A stretch of DNA of 64,000 bases from Agaricus subrufescens (GCA_029945375.1 JAQOTE010000018.1:88166-152165); one strand, 5' to 3'. Positions 32,709 through 45,455 are shown, counted from the first letter of the stretch. The notes: generated from the sequence alone by a model not told the origin. A program made the numbers and translations.

Positions 32709-34933
32709 TTAGACGCCGCCAGCGTGTTTGACAAAGTCTGGTTGATTATCCCAGACAGGACACAGTGCGTCCCAATCCGCTAAAGGCGCGTTATGAGCTT
32801 CGTATCGAGAACAGGGACACGAAATCACGAACCAGGAACGGGGCTATTTACTGAAGCGGTTTGATCGGGGGCCTCAGCGAAAACAATTGCAAAGCCACTG
32901 ATTAAAGATAATGAATCATAATCATTGTCAATTGCTTGTCGACTTACGCAGCGAGATGGAATTCAATATGGCTGGGGAAAAATCAGTGATTAGAGTGAGA
33001 ATCAACTTCCGAAATGCAAATAAAGTCACCAGTGGAGGATCCAAGGGCCGGGATTATCGGCCTTGAAACGGATAGAAACTATGCCACCGTCGACATTACC
33101 GAGGCTCACTGTATCCCTTACGACAGGATTGTCGTAGTTGTACGTGTCAGAGTTAGCGTCCCGAATGACATTGAAGTTGTGCTATTTTTGCGATTATCAG
33201 CATTGACATCTCCTCTTCGCAGAGATACACCAAGCACTTACACCATGGAGATGGAACGGATGGGGGCCTACAGGGAAATTGCTCGGGAAATTGACCTGGA
33301 TAGTTTGGCCCCTTTGTATAGTGTATACAGACCCTTTAGGAAGCAGGTCATGAGCATTCATCGCCCCGCTCAGAATTTGAAGCAAGACTGGAACAGTAGG
33401 AGGAATGAAAGTGACATTATTTATGGTAAAGTTTCCAAGTTCATTGAATCCAAATGTCAAATTGAAGACTTGATCAGCACCGTTAGGAGTGCGGTCCCCC
33501 GGAACAGGAATAGGTGGCGACGGGCGAAGGTTGGCCTGAACAAGAGGATTGGAGAGAGGTGATCTCTGAGTAGACGGCTCCGCAAACGGATTCGCTCCGA
33601 GGTATCTGAGAATAGCAGAATTAACTCCACCTGCGAAAGTCCCGGCCAAGTTTCTGCTGCCCGTGTCCGGAAGTGCACGAATCCAATAATTGTTTATAGG
33701 TTGATTAGCATTCAGTATAAGAGAATAGCGCTGAGCTGTTCCCCAGGTTTAATGTATATCTATTATTATATTTTGCAGGCTATGAACTCACCGGCAAAGA
33801 TCTGCACATTATCAACAGTCTGGGGCTCTAGCGTAACCCCATCGGCTTCGATAACAGTGAGAGTATGACCATCGATTGAGAAGATAAAGTTGGGATCGCA
33901 GGAAATGGAAACAAGACGAAGGCGATAGCGTCTTCCTCTTATGACGTTGATAACGGTTAGTGGGGAACGAGGTCCAGTAGGATACCGCCCTAAACCATTG
34001 ATCAGAGTGCTATCCGCGAATGCGGGAGCGTTGAGTAAGTCGACAGCGGGAGTGTGGTACCTAGGAGAATGTATATATCAGACTTTGTATACAATAAATG
34101 AAATGATAAATATCACCATTCCGATAATGTGATGATAGTGGATTCTTCAAGTAATCTTCGTCAGGATGTCGGGAACGGTGACAATGGAACTTACCATCAT
34201 CAACTGTGAGAGAAATCTCAGTCCCTGCGACCAGATAGTGATGAAACACTTACCATCATACAGTGACTTATGAGGATCATCTGGGTCATAGATAACCAAG
34301 GCGCCTCGGACGCCGTCACAGTATTGTACACCTGAGATATGCTAAGCCCTTTTTAAATCTATCTAACACAACAAACACACCAATGTGGGAATGGTACCAG
34401 TAAGTACCGGTTTGCTCAACTGGAAAATTATACTCGAAACTTTCCAAAGGTGCAATAGGACATTGAGTAACCCCATGGACTCCGTCCATAAAGTTAGTCC
34501 CAGCCTGAAAGATGCCATGCCAATGCTGCGTACAATGTCTCTGAGTCAGATGTTTTGTCCATGGGTGATATCAAGCATACTAACGATTGTAGTTCCAAGA
34601 ATTTCACCCTGATCAATCAGGGCGTTGATCACCCTCATAATTACCCTGTCACCCTAAGGCGGCATCAGACAAACAATGGCCATGAGTATATATGAAAGCT
34701 CGCCTTCTGCACCCTGATAGCAGGTGCGGGGTTTACACCATTGATGACCGAGGCCCTATAGAGATATGTTAGTGTGTGCTGCTATGCTAAAGCAATACCT
34801 ACGTGCGAAAAAAGCCGTCAGGTGCGATTAGTAGGTTAGCAACGTTAAGGACACCGATTGGGCCAATGGACACCGCGGCCAAAGGAGTCGCCGCCCATAC
34901 GAGAAGGAAATTGAACAATAGGTTGAGCCTCAT
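32709..34933 (-). CDS. Laccase 2 (secreted multicopper oxidase), about 525 aa
   Basis: It starts at ATG 34933 with a signal peptide ([20 protein letters not shown]) and ends at TAA 32709-32711 after [12 protein letters not shown] and VKHAGGV. The first exons are 34933-34803, 34755-34704 and 34653-34585; exons 2 and 3 are exactly as long as in laccase 1 (52, 69 bp). The 9-base exon 6 and the 28-base exon 7 are also conserved. Copper motifs are complete: HWHG, WYHSH, HPFHLHG and HC-HIEFHL. Intron 2 again has a GC donor (AAG|GCGAGC). It should be a classical extracellular laccase of lignin or pigment metabolism. It ends exactly where laccase 1 continues into its repeat tail. It lies on the opposite strand, 16 kb from laccase 1, with other genes between, so this is not a simple tandem pair. 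Confidence 0.9.
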
Positions 34934-37780
34934 TCTCTCTGTGAGAAGACTGAAGTGGGGAATAAGGACAAGGTCGTGAAGACGCCAAAAAACGGAGCAC
35001 TTGAACTTGACTTATATTGCGAAACCTGGCTAGAACAAACGCCGCTCGAAGCACAATACATATTGACCATCAAGTTAGGCAGAGAAGCTTCGCCGAACTT
35101 AGGGTCAAAAGTTCGCCATAAGCTTGGTGATCCCTTCTTTCTCGCTAACACAAAGAGCGGTATTATCGAAAATAACTCGTCCCATTCCCAGGCAGCACGT
35201 CCATGAGGTCTTTTCTTTTTCACGGGGTCATGTCTGAGAACGGAATGGTATTATATTGAAGTCCAAGCCTAGGGCGTGACACATGACATTGAGGTGTAGA
35301 AAAGCCCTCCGTAGCCCCGCCCTAGTCAACAAGGCAGTTCTTAGAAACTAGGAGGGGCTCTCTGGCTGTCGCAGTAATATTGTAATCCCGGCCCGTCGAG
35401 CCGGGTCGCTATAGACAAATCATCACCAAGGCCAAGTGATTGACCACCGAGATACACTGGAATGACAAGCATGAGTTTATGACATGCTCCACCGGATGAG
35501 AATAACTGACTTTCCCTGCGATACAGAAAATTCGCGGCCTCAAAAAGCAAAGTCCAACGGTAGGTTCAAAATCTTTTCTTTGCTTCGTCATGGTTCTAGG
35601 CTTGCTCATTTTCACATCCAAGTACTAGAATCATTTTTCCCCTCACAAATCAAGCAGAGTTTCGTGTTCTTCGGAATAAACAAAGCTTAACCTTACGGGG
35701 CTGTAGAGATGTCGAGGATCAGCCAAGCACAATGCGTCAAATACTCTTCGCCGATCAGGGGAGGGGAAACGCAATGCGATTGACCTATAACAAACAAAAA
35801 TGACACCGAAACTTTCGTTCAATCCATAAATGAGAGCCAGTGCGTACGATACGATATTCGTGGGAAACGCAGATGATAACACCTCGATTCAATAACTGGA
35901 ATCTGAGAAGAGGGGGTGCTTCGTCACTAAGGTGTGAAAGCGCAGATGACAGATAAAGGGAAGCCTAGAACACAAAGAAACTGCAGCTCTAAGAGGAACC
36001 AGGCAATGAACGATGAATCTAATCCATAGACTTAGTATGAAAGCCTCATCGTTAGCCTGAGGCAGATATGCTTCTAGGAGAACTGATATTCCAGAACGAG
36101 CTAAATAACTTACCTGGGTTTTAGTGTAGTAGATGTTAATGAAATGCAATTCTTGCCTAAAGCATTTTTCGTGGAGCAAAAGCACTGAAATCTTCATTGT
36201 CCATGGCATCTAGTGGATTCAGAAGCTGATTTCATGCAGCGTGGGTAACAAGTGTACTGGCCATCATGTCTCGAACAAGAAGGGAGATGAGCAAGATAAC
36301 GAAAAGGGCTTAGCCGGATAGAAATTGCCTGGAAATTGCTCATGATCACGAGCGATTACATCATCATCCTATCTATTACCGAGGCTCTTGACATACTCAT
36401 CGTCATACTATCCACTTGTTATTTTACAAGATACAGGACAAGATTGCCTATGGTACAGCTGAGTTAGGCGTTGTTCTCATTTGGTATCTATTTCATAATG
36501 GCACGACACACATGATTGACTGAAATCCACGGCGATTATATGATGCAAACACAAGATGATAGACTGCATGGTCTACTTCCCATCACCGCCACAAACGTGA
36601 GTTAATTTAGCCTTGGAACTCCGGGTGGAAATGAAGCAATCGTAAAGATTATCTGAAAGCAATCTGCCGCATTCTTCATACCCCGATGTGTGTTATTGAT
36701 TATCGTCTTACTTTCTTTTAAAAGGATAGTAAAATGAACGAAGTCGAATGAGTAATCCCGTGGCACTAACGCCTTTCGGCGGCGACAAAATATGGGGTGC
36801 ACATCTGCATATTCGAAATCCAGAATGGACTTTCTCTCGGCGAGTGCGTGAGTTAACTGAGGCAAGGCAACAAAATTGTATATCCATACAGCTCCTGGGG
36901 CAAATCACGCACTTATTCAACTCCCCCGCCACATTTAAGCAGTTCCCCGCACTGTTTGGCAGGTTCTTTTCTTGATTTCTGGTACCTATCCAACATATCG
37001 GCGCACCCATCCACACCTGGAGCTCCTCCGGCGCACACCTCCCCCCTGTTTTTTCTAGCAAGAAGCTGCTTTACTGGAACCCAAGTCTCAATGCATGTAA
37101 TCAGCGCAGAGCTCAAGCACTCCGAAGAGGAGAAACATATTTCCGCATCTGCGTTTTTTATGCCCTTCGAAAGGTGTGAGCAGACGGAACCACCCTGTAA
37201 GAAGCTTCTTCTGCTGGAAACTTGGTCATGTATCCAAATAACCAGAGTGATTTCAAGGCGAAACCAACCGTTGCAGTTGGCTTCAGTGTGCGCCACTTGG
37301 TCATACGGTAACATCGTTGCCCTTATAATTCCCTACAGTTGCTTGTTTACTTCTATCGTCTATTTCAAGAGTCCTTCGGGACAAGAAAAAACACCTTTTA
37401 TTCACTTGTAGTACAGAGTAGATATATCAAAATGAATGTCAGACTGAGTTCATCGGGATTCGTCAGCCCCACACCCAAAAGACCATAAGATCGTGCTTAA
37501 ATGAAACTGTCGGTACAAAGTTCGGGCATCAGTACGTCAATGATCAATACAGTTCTACTGTTTGCAATGCGATAAGGATACAACTTGATTTCTTTCGAGG
37601 GACATGCAGAGGAAATTGGCAATCATTGCACTCGGTCGAAGAGCTATCACAAGTATTATATTGCTCATTGATCGGAATCACTGATCAGTGATCGTAATGA
37701 GGAGCACGTGGCCGCAAGAAGTACTGACTCCGTTGACATGAGCAGAATGCACCGGCCAATTACGACAGGTTCCAACAACC
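34934..37780. other. Long intergenic interval, no gene recognised
   Basis: The first 100 bases are the laccase 2 promoter. Short frames on both strands at 35643-36209 and 36602-37411 show no known domain. One on the minus strand starts MKISVLLL near 36195 and meets a GTAAGT donor, but no convincing second exon was found. Confidence 0.35.
35011..35018 (-). promoter_or_regulatory. TATA box of laccase 2
   Basis: On the minus strand this reads AATATAAG, 78-85 bases before ATG 34933, nearly the same spacing as in laccase 1. Confidence 0.45.
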
Positions 37781-38342
37781 ATGGACAGCGCAGAATTCCA
37801 TGCAGCGGTAACACACGTGTTCTACTCAATTGCGCCTTTGCTCATATTCCAACAGGTCTACGAGGCCGTGAGATCAATACCGAATGCTCATGTAACGACG
37901 TACGGTACAGTTTGCGGTTCTCTTCCATTGTACGTCGCGAACCATCCTTATCATATTCCCCAACAGGACATATTGCCAAACTTGTGGGAATGCCTAGACA
38001 TTCACGACACGTCGGGCAAGGTAATGCATCACGCATCCGTTGACTCGGTGAACCTAAATAGAATTCACCCACTCAATAGCTCTCAAGTTCCTTCAACCCG
38101 GTACGAATCCACCTGTCCCATGGCACCGCGTCATTAGCTCGTCTGGGGCTATATCTTCTCGTGGTCCAGGAACAGATGGCGCCCAAAGACAACATGACGC
38201 TCTTGTCGCTGAAGGGATAGAAGTCATCCAATCCCGTGATGGCGAGTTCAAAGTCAACTTGCGGGAATATGGATGGTTCCCTGCTGTTCCCGCCACCAAC
38301 AATCAACGGGCTGACTCTCCCGCCGAAGATGACCGAAACTGA
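37781..38342 (+). CDS. atl1: Alkyltransferase-like protein (ATL), DNA alkylation damage sensor, 130 aa
   Basis: Four exons fit: 37781-37807, 37856-37904, 37967-38020 and 38080-38342. The protein is the MGMT-type DNA-binding domain alone: FHAAVYEAVRSIPNAHVTTY, GHIAKLVGMPRHSRHVGQAL, then PVPWHRVISSSGAIS and RQHDALVAEGIEV. In alkylguanine transferases the active site is PCHRV. Here Trp replaces the Cys (PWHRV), the hallmark of ATL proteins such as S. pombe Atl1. ATLs bind and flip O6-alkylguanine and hand the lesion to nucleotide excision repair; they do not transfer the alkyl group. The winged-helix recognition RHSRHVGQAL is intact. Length is normal for fungal ATLs. The C-terminal 15 residues are acidic and poorly conserved. 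The assignment depends on splicing, but every junction is canonical and in phase. Confidence 0.92.
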
Positions 38343-38653
38343 AACGAAGCTGCCATATTCCGTTTGCAAGTGCTAAAGAAATCCATGGTGGGATGTAATG
38401 CCCGGCTTTTCTGTCAGACAAACTACGCCTGTACGTTAGTTAACGACACACTGTCTGCGAACTGTATATAATACTAAGGCGCCTATGATAGTAGTCTAGG
38501 CACCCACTCTTCGAAAATACATTGATAAACTCAATCTGACACAAAATACAACACGCCATCAGCCACCGCAAGCCACCACATAAAACCCCTGCTGCTCCCA
38601 CTTTACCTTCCTTCAGCCACTACCCTCCTACTACTCAACACTCACTACCAACC
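38343..38653. other. Intergenic / promoter of small secreted protein
   Basis: ACATAAAACC at about 38576-38585, about 70 bases before ATG 38654, is a possible TATA element. Nothing else is seen. Confidence 0.4.
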
Positions 38654-39377
38654 ATGAAATTCTCTCCACTCGCCCTCTTTACCGCACTTATTTCAACCGC
38701 AGTAGCTATAGTGCCACCCGGAGCCGACACCCCCCTTTTCTACCTAGTCGCCTCATCTAAAAACGGCGGTTCCGGTAATCTCGCGGTAAGTTTTTCCACC
38801 CGATCACCCTTTTTTCTCAAAAATAACTCATAAAATGGCATTCTTGACACACCCTCAACCCTCAATCCATTAAATCACATTTCGACCACATGCTTAACAT
38901 CACACATATAGCCATTAAGACTAACCGGCGGTGCAGGCGGCTATTCCACTCTTACAACCTCCAACCCGATCGGACAATTCTATTTCTTCCAAGGCGCTTT
39001 CACTGCCGCTCCTGTCCCCGGCTCATCAACAACCCAACGTCCCGTAATCGGCTTCATACTCACCTCGAATGGATGCACTCCATACGGTCCTTTCGGATTT
39101 GCCGCAGGATCTAGCAGTAATAAATGCGCCCGCTTCAACTCGTTTTATATCCAATCCAACCAGGAGAATTCGCAGTTGGGCGCTAGGTTGACTTTCAACT
39201 TCCAGGGACAGTTTTATGCTTGTGGGAGTAGTCAAGATGTGGGTCACATTTTTAATAACATAGCTTTGAAGACGCTGACGAAGGACTGATTATGTATAGG
39301 TATGGTACAAAACTGATCCGAGCCAGGGATCGCAAGATTGTACCGCCATCGACCTTTACACTGTCCCGGTCAATTAA
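38654..39377 (+). CDS. Small secreted protein, 178 aa
   Basis: The exons are 38654-38785, 38912-39238 and 39300-39377. A signal peptide (MKFSPLALFTALISTAVA) is followed by a mature chain of about 160 residues rich in Gly/Ser/Thr. It contains LFYLVASS, GQFYFFQG, PVIGFILTSNGCTPYGPFGF, KCARFNSFYIQSN and LTFNFQGQFYACGSSQD-VWY. Four Cys in the mature chain could form two disulphides. The pattern of short beta strands resembles secreted beta-rich fungal proteins that are common in mushroom genomes. I do not recognise a named family. It is transcribed away from ATL and converges on the DUF300 transporter. Expression from its own promoter is likely. Confidence 0.75.
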
Positions 39378-39604
39378 CCCGCAAGGAACGCTAGTAAACT
39401 CCATATGAAATATTTACTTCGTCCGAACAAAGTAGTTAACAATACAGTATCTCGTCTCCGCAGTAGCATACCTACGTTCCAAAGAGGGTATACAAAACAG
39501 ATATCAAAAAGGAATGTCTAGATTATTTCAGTACGCAAAAAAGAAGACAGCATAATTTCCAAAAAATGTCCAAAAAAAGAGAACAGATAACACCAACGGG
39601 ATCC

Positions 39605-41939
39605 TCATTGTGCAATACCGATCATGGACTGCCGTGGTTCTGTCCCTCCCTTGCTTGATCGTCTCGTATCCATCGAAGTTAAAGGAATAGTACTCTCATT
39701 ATGGAACGACACTTCTGAAGTTGATCGTAATAATGTTCTGGGATACCCAGCATCAAGTCCAGGAGAGCGTAGGGGTTGAACACCAAAAGCTTCCCCAAAG
39801 TTTGGCTTGCGAGGTCTTGGTTTGTTGTGGTGGGTAGTCGCACTCCAGTAATAACGTAATGATCCAGCGATCTCGATAAAAAAGTCGGCTGGTTGTTCAA
39901 TGAGGGAAGTGTAAAGAGGGGCGGTGATTTCGCAGCATAATGGTAAGTCAGGGCGAGAACGAACCAAGGTAAGATAAAGTTTAGACAGCAGTCATCAGAG
40001 TAAGTTTTAAGCTTTGACAATACAAAGACTCACCATAGTTAATACTTGAGTGCGGTAAAACCGTCATGAGTACGTGAAAAGTAAGAAATAGCTCAACACT
40101 CACGAATCCCAAAGTGGTCTCCCAATGCCCGTTGCCGGCTTTCCTGGCCCGCGTTTGTATTCAGAGTAGGGGTACGCCCATAACATATATAGAGAAAAGA
40201 ATACCATCTGAGAGTCGATCGAAAGATATGTAAAAGAGGTCTGATGAGGAACACCAATCAAAGCTAGGTAACCGAAAACACCCACCTCGATGCATATCGT
40301 CAGAGCGGAAAGTCCGTTAGAAATGTTAGTTTCTGTCCAATATTGTGTTTCTAGCAGATGGGGTAAGACAAGGCAAGGTCCAAGGGAAAGTAGGATAGGG
40401 GGTACCATGAATAACTCTTCCCTCGAGTATTTCAAACTGTTCGTTATTGCAGTGCCGATCAGCCACTAAATCGCTGAGTGCCATGATTGATATTTTACAT
40501 ACCACAAAAGATTGATAAAACGTAAACATTACGATCAACTTAATTGCAAGAAACTTGGCCATAGGTCGTCGTCCCTGAAGTTCTTCGGCTGTGAGGCCAT
40601 AAAATACGAGAAGGCCGTACAGTGCTATACTGTTGTGGAGTTAGAAGACGAAAAGAGATTGGCAGTGATACTAACCTGATGCTGATGAAATTAATGCATT
40701 CAATGTAGAGATGTGCCCAACGAAATGAGAAACCTGCTTGATTACAAAGAACGCCGAGCTTCTCGCAGACAATACCAGCTATTGAAGCGGCTATAAGTTG
40801 ATTAGTAAGAATAACAGGTGTCATTGTGGTATGTGGCAAGCTGACCTGGTCTGATTATCACGTACTGTAATACGGACCACTGATACAATTATAAATTGAG
40901 AGCGAGCCAATTGTAGGGCAAGCAGTAAAGGCAAACCTTGACTGTATACATAAAATAGCTCTGGGACCAAGAATGTGAGTTGCCAGAACAATAAGCCAAG
41001 GAAATCTACATACTTTTGTGGGGCGATACCTCCAACAGCAAAACTATTGACATTGTTTAATATAAGTCGTATCCTCGGGAGGAAGGTGCTCACAGGTATC
41101 GGTAGAGGGCGTTTATCTTTCCTTTCTAAGGCCTTTTCAGCAGAACCGCCACTGGCGGTTGCACCGACATAATCAATCAAAAGAAGGCTGTGTTGCACAG
41201 CATTGGCGCTTTGATAAACTGGGCAATCGATATAACTTACAGAAAAGCACTGAGGCCGATTGCCTATCAAAGCGACCGGGCTCAATACACATGATTGGAA
41301 GATTGGCCAATATTACTTGCCTCGTATACTGGAAGTACAATTAAAACACTAGGAAAAGTGAAGCGATGAACACTTACCAGATTGAATGAAGGAATAGTAT
41401 GTGTAGCTCCGGAAGAATCGATATGAGGCAAAGGAGATGACAGCGTAAACGGGAGGCATGTATAGTATGCGTAATCTGAGATTCGTAGTTCAGTATGCGA
41501 CATATCGAAAGAGGTGGCGGGGGCCGGGGAAGGGTGTTGTCTAGTTCAACGCTTCTACCACCGAACAAGTTTGGTAGGTATGGAAGCGTAAATAATTGTG
41601 ACGTAGATGTGGGTTAGGAAAATGGCTTAGAGCGTACATTTGTCGTTGTTGCGAACGATTGGTGTAGTTTCTGTGAGAAAACGACAATATTGAGCAACCA
41701 GTAGAGAGCCCTTTTGCGAGCCACAAACCGGCAATGCGAAAGAACAGAGATCGTCGAAATGAGTACAGTCTACAAAGAGGTTCAGTAAGCGATAAATTTG
41801 GAGTTGCTCATCCGCTCACTAATGCGGCGCAGCCTCCTGCAATAGCCCAGCCGATGCGGTGAGGCGTCCAATGTATTCCATCAGAATCCCAGAATTTGGA
41901 CTGATCGATCTGCGATTGGTTCTCGGACGGACATGACAT
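39605..41939 (-). CDS. DUF300 / organic solute transporter alpha (TMEM184-type) membrane protein, 417 aa
   Basis: Sixteen exons are in phase: 41939-41820, 41769-41729, 41670-41638, 41475-41378, 41328-41317, 41218-41094, 41043-41014, 40960-40937, 40879-40846, 40790-40676, 40629-40503, 40436-40406, 40350-40286, 40207-40104, 40044-40034 and 39888-39605. Family landmarks appear in order: HRIGWAIAGGCAAL, QQRQILRILYMPPVYAVISF, LLLIDYVGATAS, KDKRPLPIPFCCWRYRPTK, VIIRPAASIAG, CEKLGVLCNQAGFSFRWAHL, ALYGLLVFYGLTAEEL, GRRPMAKFLAIKLIVMFTFY, EGRVIH-TQYWTETNISNG, MLWAYPYSEYK and RPLWDSINYADF. This is Pfam Solute_trans_a with seven predicted helices; relatives include vertebrate OST-alpha and TMEM184. Cargo in fungi is unknown. 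The tail is Ser/Arg-rich and probably cytoplasmic. Two exons are only 12 and 11 bases. Confidence 0.92.
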
Positions 41940-44290
41940 GCTGAGCCGTGGAGAAGAGAGACCCTGAAGGCGAAACTAATGAACGGGAAAAGACTGAGAA
42001 ATGGAGAACAACGACTGTGTGACTGTGGCTGTAAACCGAAACGCCGTCGTCGCAAAAAGCAGTCGTGGGAACAATGGGCACGTGATGCCATTAGGGGGAG
42101 GGCCGGGAGGCTGTGAGGTAACATTACAGCCCAGAACCATGCACGAGCTAGGCCAAGAAAGTGAACCTTGGCTTCAGGATTCGGAACGACTTATGCTTAC
42201 TCGCCTTGGAATATGCCCGAGGAATTTAAGACGGCGCATGTCCGTCCTCGATCAAGGCTTCTTTGCATGTCGAAGGCGGCGCCGGCGGACAATCATAAAC
42301 TCAGGCCTAGTCCACCTCAAATACATAGCCCTTCCTCCGATAATCGCACATCAACACGAGGTTAGAACGTTTTGTCATTTTGTTGAGACGCCACGCTGAG
42401 CGCTGAGCGCCATCACAACAGGTCAGTGAAGATGTTATGATTGAAGCGGAGCCACTTGATGAAAAAAAAATAATATCTATCATGGCAAATCACCGCTCAA
42501 AGTGTTCCTACAACTGTCCAACCTGCCTCAGCAGTTATGCATCTGAATTGGGTCTCAGTAAAAGGCGCTTTTAAGAATGATTCAGGTCAATCAAGGGTAG
42601 TAGAACCCAACGCAATTTGAGATTATTTAGAATGATACAGACTGATTGATCTGGGGTTGGCTGGCACCCTTAAATCCACGAGCGTTTGAGCTTCTATTTA
42701 TACCCTTAGGAACACCCGAGACAATGCCCGAACATACAGTGCCTGAGCATCGCTAGAGACCAGCTTTTTGTATCATTTTCGTACAAGAGACAGTTCTTCA
42801 ATGCCTGAGAGTGCTTGAGAATTGTTTTTTTGCGCGAAGGTTCGAAGCAGATTCCCTTGGGTTCTAGCGCTTTAGCCCCGGGAGCAGATATAAGTATATC
42901 GTCGCTGTATTCGAACAAAGGGGGAAGGAAATCACCGCCTCACCCAGGCTGTCTTACCAATATACCATACATGTTGATATTTACAGGATAATACTCGGAC
43001 CCGAATTGAACCCAGATGACTCTGCCGATGAACTACACGCAGATGGGTTGGAATGACGTATCAATATGTTCGAGGAGCGTCCTAAAATCGACGGCTGATT
43101 ACCACGAGCTCCGATGTCCTGTGTCCATTTTAAGCACGGACAGGGCGCGGAACGGCGGAGCTTTCTCGAGTGATTAGGACCATATGTAAGTAATTCCGGT
43201 GGGCTGAGTCTTTGATTGATACCGCTTGATGCCAAGGAACTAGGCACGTGATGCTACTCTACTGACGAACTGGTGAACTGTTTCAATTAATCATAAATCA
43301 AGGAGCATAGCCAGGTAACTGGCGTTTACTATTTCATTACAGTTAGCAGATTGAAGTCCATGATTGTTCCCAGTTGAATGGCCATGAAACGAATGATGAG
43401 AAGGATATTGCGACCGGACAGACAGACAAATAACTGTCATTTTTCAGATACCTATCCATTCCTCGGCCGTCAAGGCTCTGTCAGACTTGCGTTTGTTCCT
43501 GCACGGAAAATACTAGCGACGTGACAGAGATTGTTGTTCCCCTGTTGCACGCAATGCGCCCATCATCTGTCGCTCCTGTCAATTACATACTTTACCTCAA
43601 TTTTCATACAACGTGTATTGGCTCCACGAATCAATCGACATATTCGACTTAGCTATAGATTTAGCGAATCTGAAATTCTATTAGACACATGTTGATATCA
43701 ACCATAGTTATTCAGGACTTATTGCCGTCGGCAGCAGAAACAGCCAACTGGACAGGTTTCTCATCGGAATATCCAGAGTCAGAGCCATCCATCGGGAGCC
43801 TGTCCACATGTCACGTTCATCTTCTGTTCATCTTGACTTGCCATGGGTATCGAATCAGAAGAGCTTGGCAAGTCACAATAGGATCAGCAGAGAACCACAG
43901 AAACACGCAGAATGCCGAATCGTGTACTGACTTCGATCTGTTCGTCAAGGTCATGTGCTGCAGGTCAAATGTCGTACTGATACATCGCTCTCCATTCTCA
44001 GTCATAATTATTTGTTGGTCTTCTAGCTCGATGAAAGGCTTTCCGGCTGGTGGCGCGACCTTATAAGTCAAGACTATTATTGCGGGACCATTAACCATGA
44101 CAGATCTGGCCAAAACTAATTTCGAAACCTCCGAAAATTCTTGGACTATGCTGTAATGGTAAAAGTTTTTGTTTTTGACTATTCAAAAAGTCTTGTATTA
44201 CAGGTGACGTTGATGTGCCTTGGTCATTATTGTTCCGCATAGTCACCATGATTTCCTCGGCTCATCACAAGTCACTTACGTGCTTAACCT
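41940..44290. other. Long intergenic interval
   Basis: The first 100 bases are the DUF300 promoter; an open + frame at 42001-42399 overlaps it and looks like chance. A minus frame at 43817-44113 (KPFIELEDQQIIMTENGER) reads like protein but has no recognised partner. No element ends are visible. Confidence 0.35.
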
Positions 44291-44299
44291 TGTGCTAGA

Positions 44300-44648
44300 C
44301 CCAGGCTAGGCCTAATAGTTGAGCGTGTTGAGGTGAATGTTAATCTGGATCTATCAGGGATTAATTGAAATTAACTTTGATTGACGCAACTTACTCGCCT
44401 CCATGCATATGAGCCGGAAATGGAAGGCCGTGGTGTGATGGCATATGAACATAAGCTGCTTCTCCCTGAGATAAGCATCGTCCTGCCTCACTTGCCATCG
44501 CAGGCTGCATCGTGGTTTCAGTCAAAGAACTGCTCCTCCCTTCCGGGTGCTTTGTCGTGTCCGTAACCTGTCCTATATTGGATGCATACGTACCTGATGG
44601 GTCCGAGAAACGTCCCGATCGCGCAACTTCCTCCGCTCCGGTAGGCAT
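44300..44648 (-). CDS. Possible small gene, about 110 aa
   Basis: A frame from ATG 44648 encodes a Ser/Thr/Gly-rich polar peptide ending HMPSHHGLPFPAHMHGGE, where GTAAGT occurs at about 44391. A TAG acceptor near 44353 would add a short in-phase end (SRLTFTSTRST). TTATAAAT lies only about 10-15 bases before the ATG, too close for a leader, so the true start may be a downstream Met. There is no domain and no family I know. It may be chance. Confidence 0.2.
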
Positions 44649-45016
44649 GAAGGTCAATTTATAAGACCCCTGATAATCTCGACTGTAGCAACGAACGCCA
44701 ATGTCAGGGTATTAATCAGTAGATGCGAACCGAAAGAAATCAGACCGCGCCTGGGAAGATTCCGGGGGTTATTCTTATTTTGTTGTCTGTCATTCCGGAC
44801 ACAACGCCAAAGCGGGATTCTTCGTGTACCACGGCGTTCAGGCGCTCAGACAAGGAGGTACCCGCACAACTCCTCTCTTGATCCAGATCCTGTCGAAATT
44901 ATTCCTTCCGGTGATACGGCAATGCCATAAACTGACTATAAGTAGCCACGGATTCAAAATCCCTCCTCTGTCTCCTCACCTACCAATCTAGCTTCTTCCT
45001 CTGCAGTAAAAACCCA
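44649..45016. other. Intergenic, promoter region of the gene at 45017
   Basis: No coding is seen. It contains the TATA-like element listed separately. Confidence 0.45.
44937..44944 (+). promoter_or_regulatory. TATA-like element
   Basis: CTATAAGT lies about 73-80 bases before ATG 45017, followed by a pyrimidine-rich leader (CCTCCTCTGTCTCCTC), typical of fungal promoters. Confidence 0.45.
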
Positions 45017-45455
45017 ATGGCTCTTGGTTCACCAAACCTCGAAAACGAGCTCATGGCCTCGAAAACTTCTAGACTCCGACTAATGACCCTCCTCTCACTC
45101 TACGACATGCTACCCCATTCAATCTCACGACCGCCTACTGGGCAGGAGCCTATAGACCTAGACGATGCCCTCGACCCGGAGACAGTGAAGCGTGTTCTCG
45201 CACTTGTACAAGCCTCAGAGCACGCAAATGACACCAATGGAAGCAGCACGAGCCAGGTAACGCTATCCATTCCAAAACATTCTTCCGACATTGATCAATC
45301 AACCCGACGAATAGCAAATACCGAACGCCACACGCTCCACAAATGTTCATGACGACGGAAGCAGAACTCAAAATTCCGTCGACGGACCTTCACATTCTCA
45401 GAATTCACACGAGGGCGGAATCGATCGGGCGCGAGGGAGTACTCGCAGGAGTTAG
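45017..45455 (+). CDS. Small polar protein, about 126 aa
   Basis: Exons 45017-45256 and 45315-45455 are joined at GTAACG...TAG in phase 0. The N-terminal half (ELMASKTSRLRLMTLLSLYD, DDALDPETVKRVLALVQASE) is predicted helical with acidic clusters. The C-terminal half is low-complexity Ser/Asn/Gln/His, ending in basic RARGSTRRS. There is no signal peptide or membrane helix. I recognise no family. The promoter context (TATA-like element, C/T-rich leader) supports a real gene, while the second exon is supported only by frame. Confidence 0.45.

Noticed and set aside
42001..42399. 133-codon + strand ORF (MENNDCVTVAV...)
   Set aside because: It overlaps the 5' end and promoter of the DUF300 gene on the other strand, has no domain, and is Gly/Arg-rich as expected from antisense of a GC-richer stretch.
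42985..43060. tRNA-like sequence on the minus strand (a D-arm-like part followed by GGGTTCAATTC)
   Set aside because: No anticodon arm lies between the two parts, the T stem does not pair and there is no 7-bp acceptor stem. At best it is a chance resemblance or a relic.
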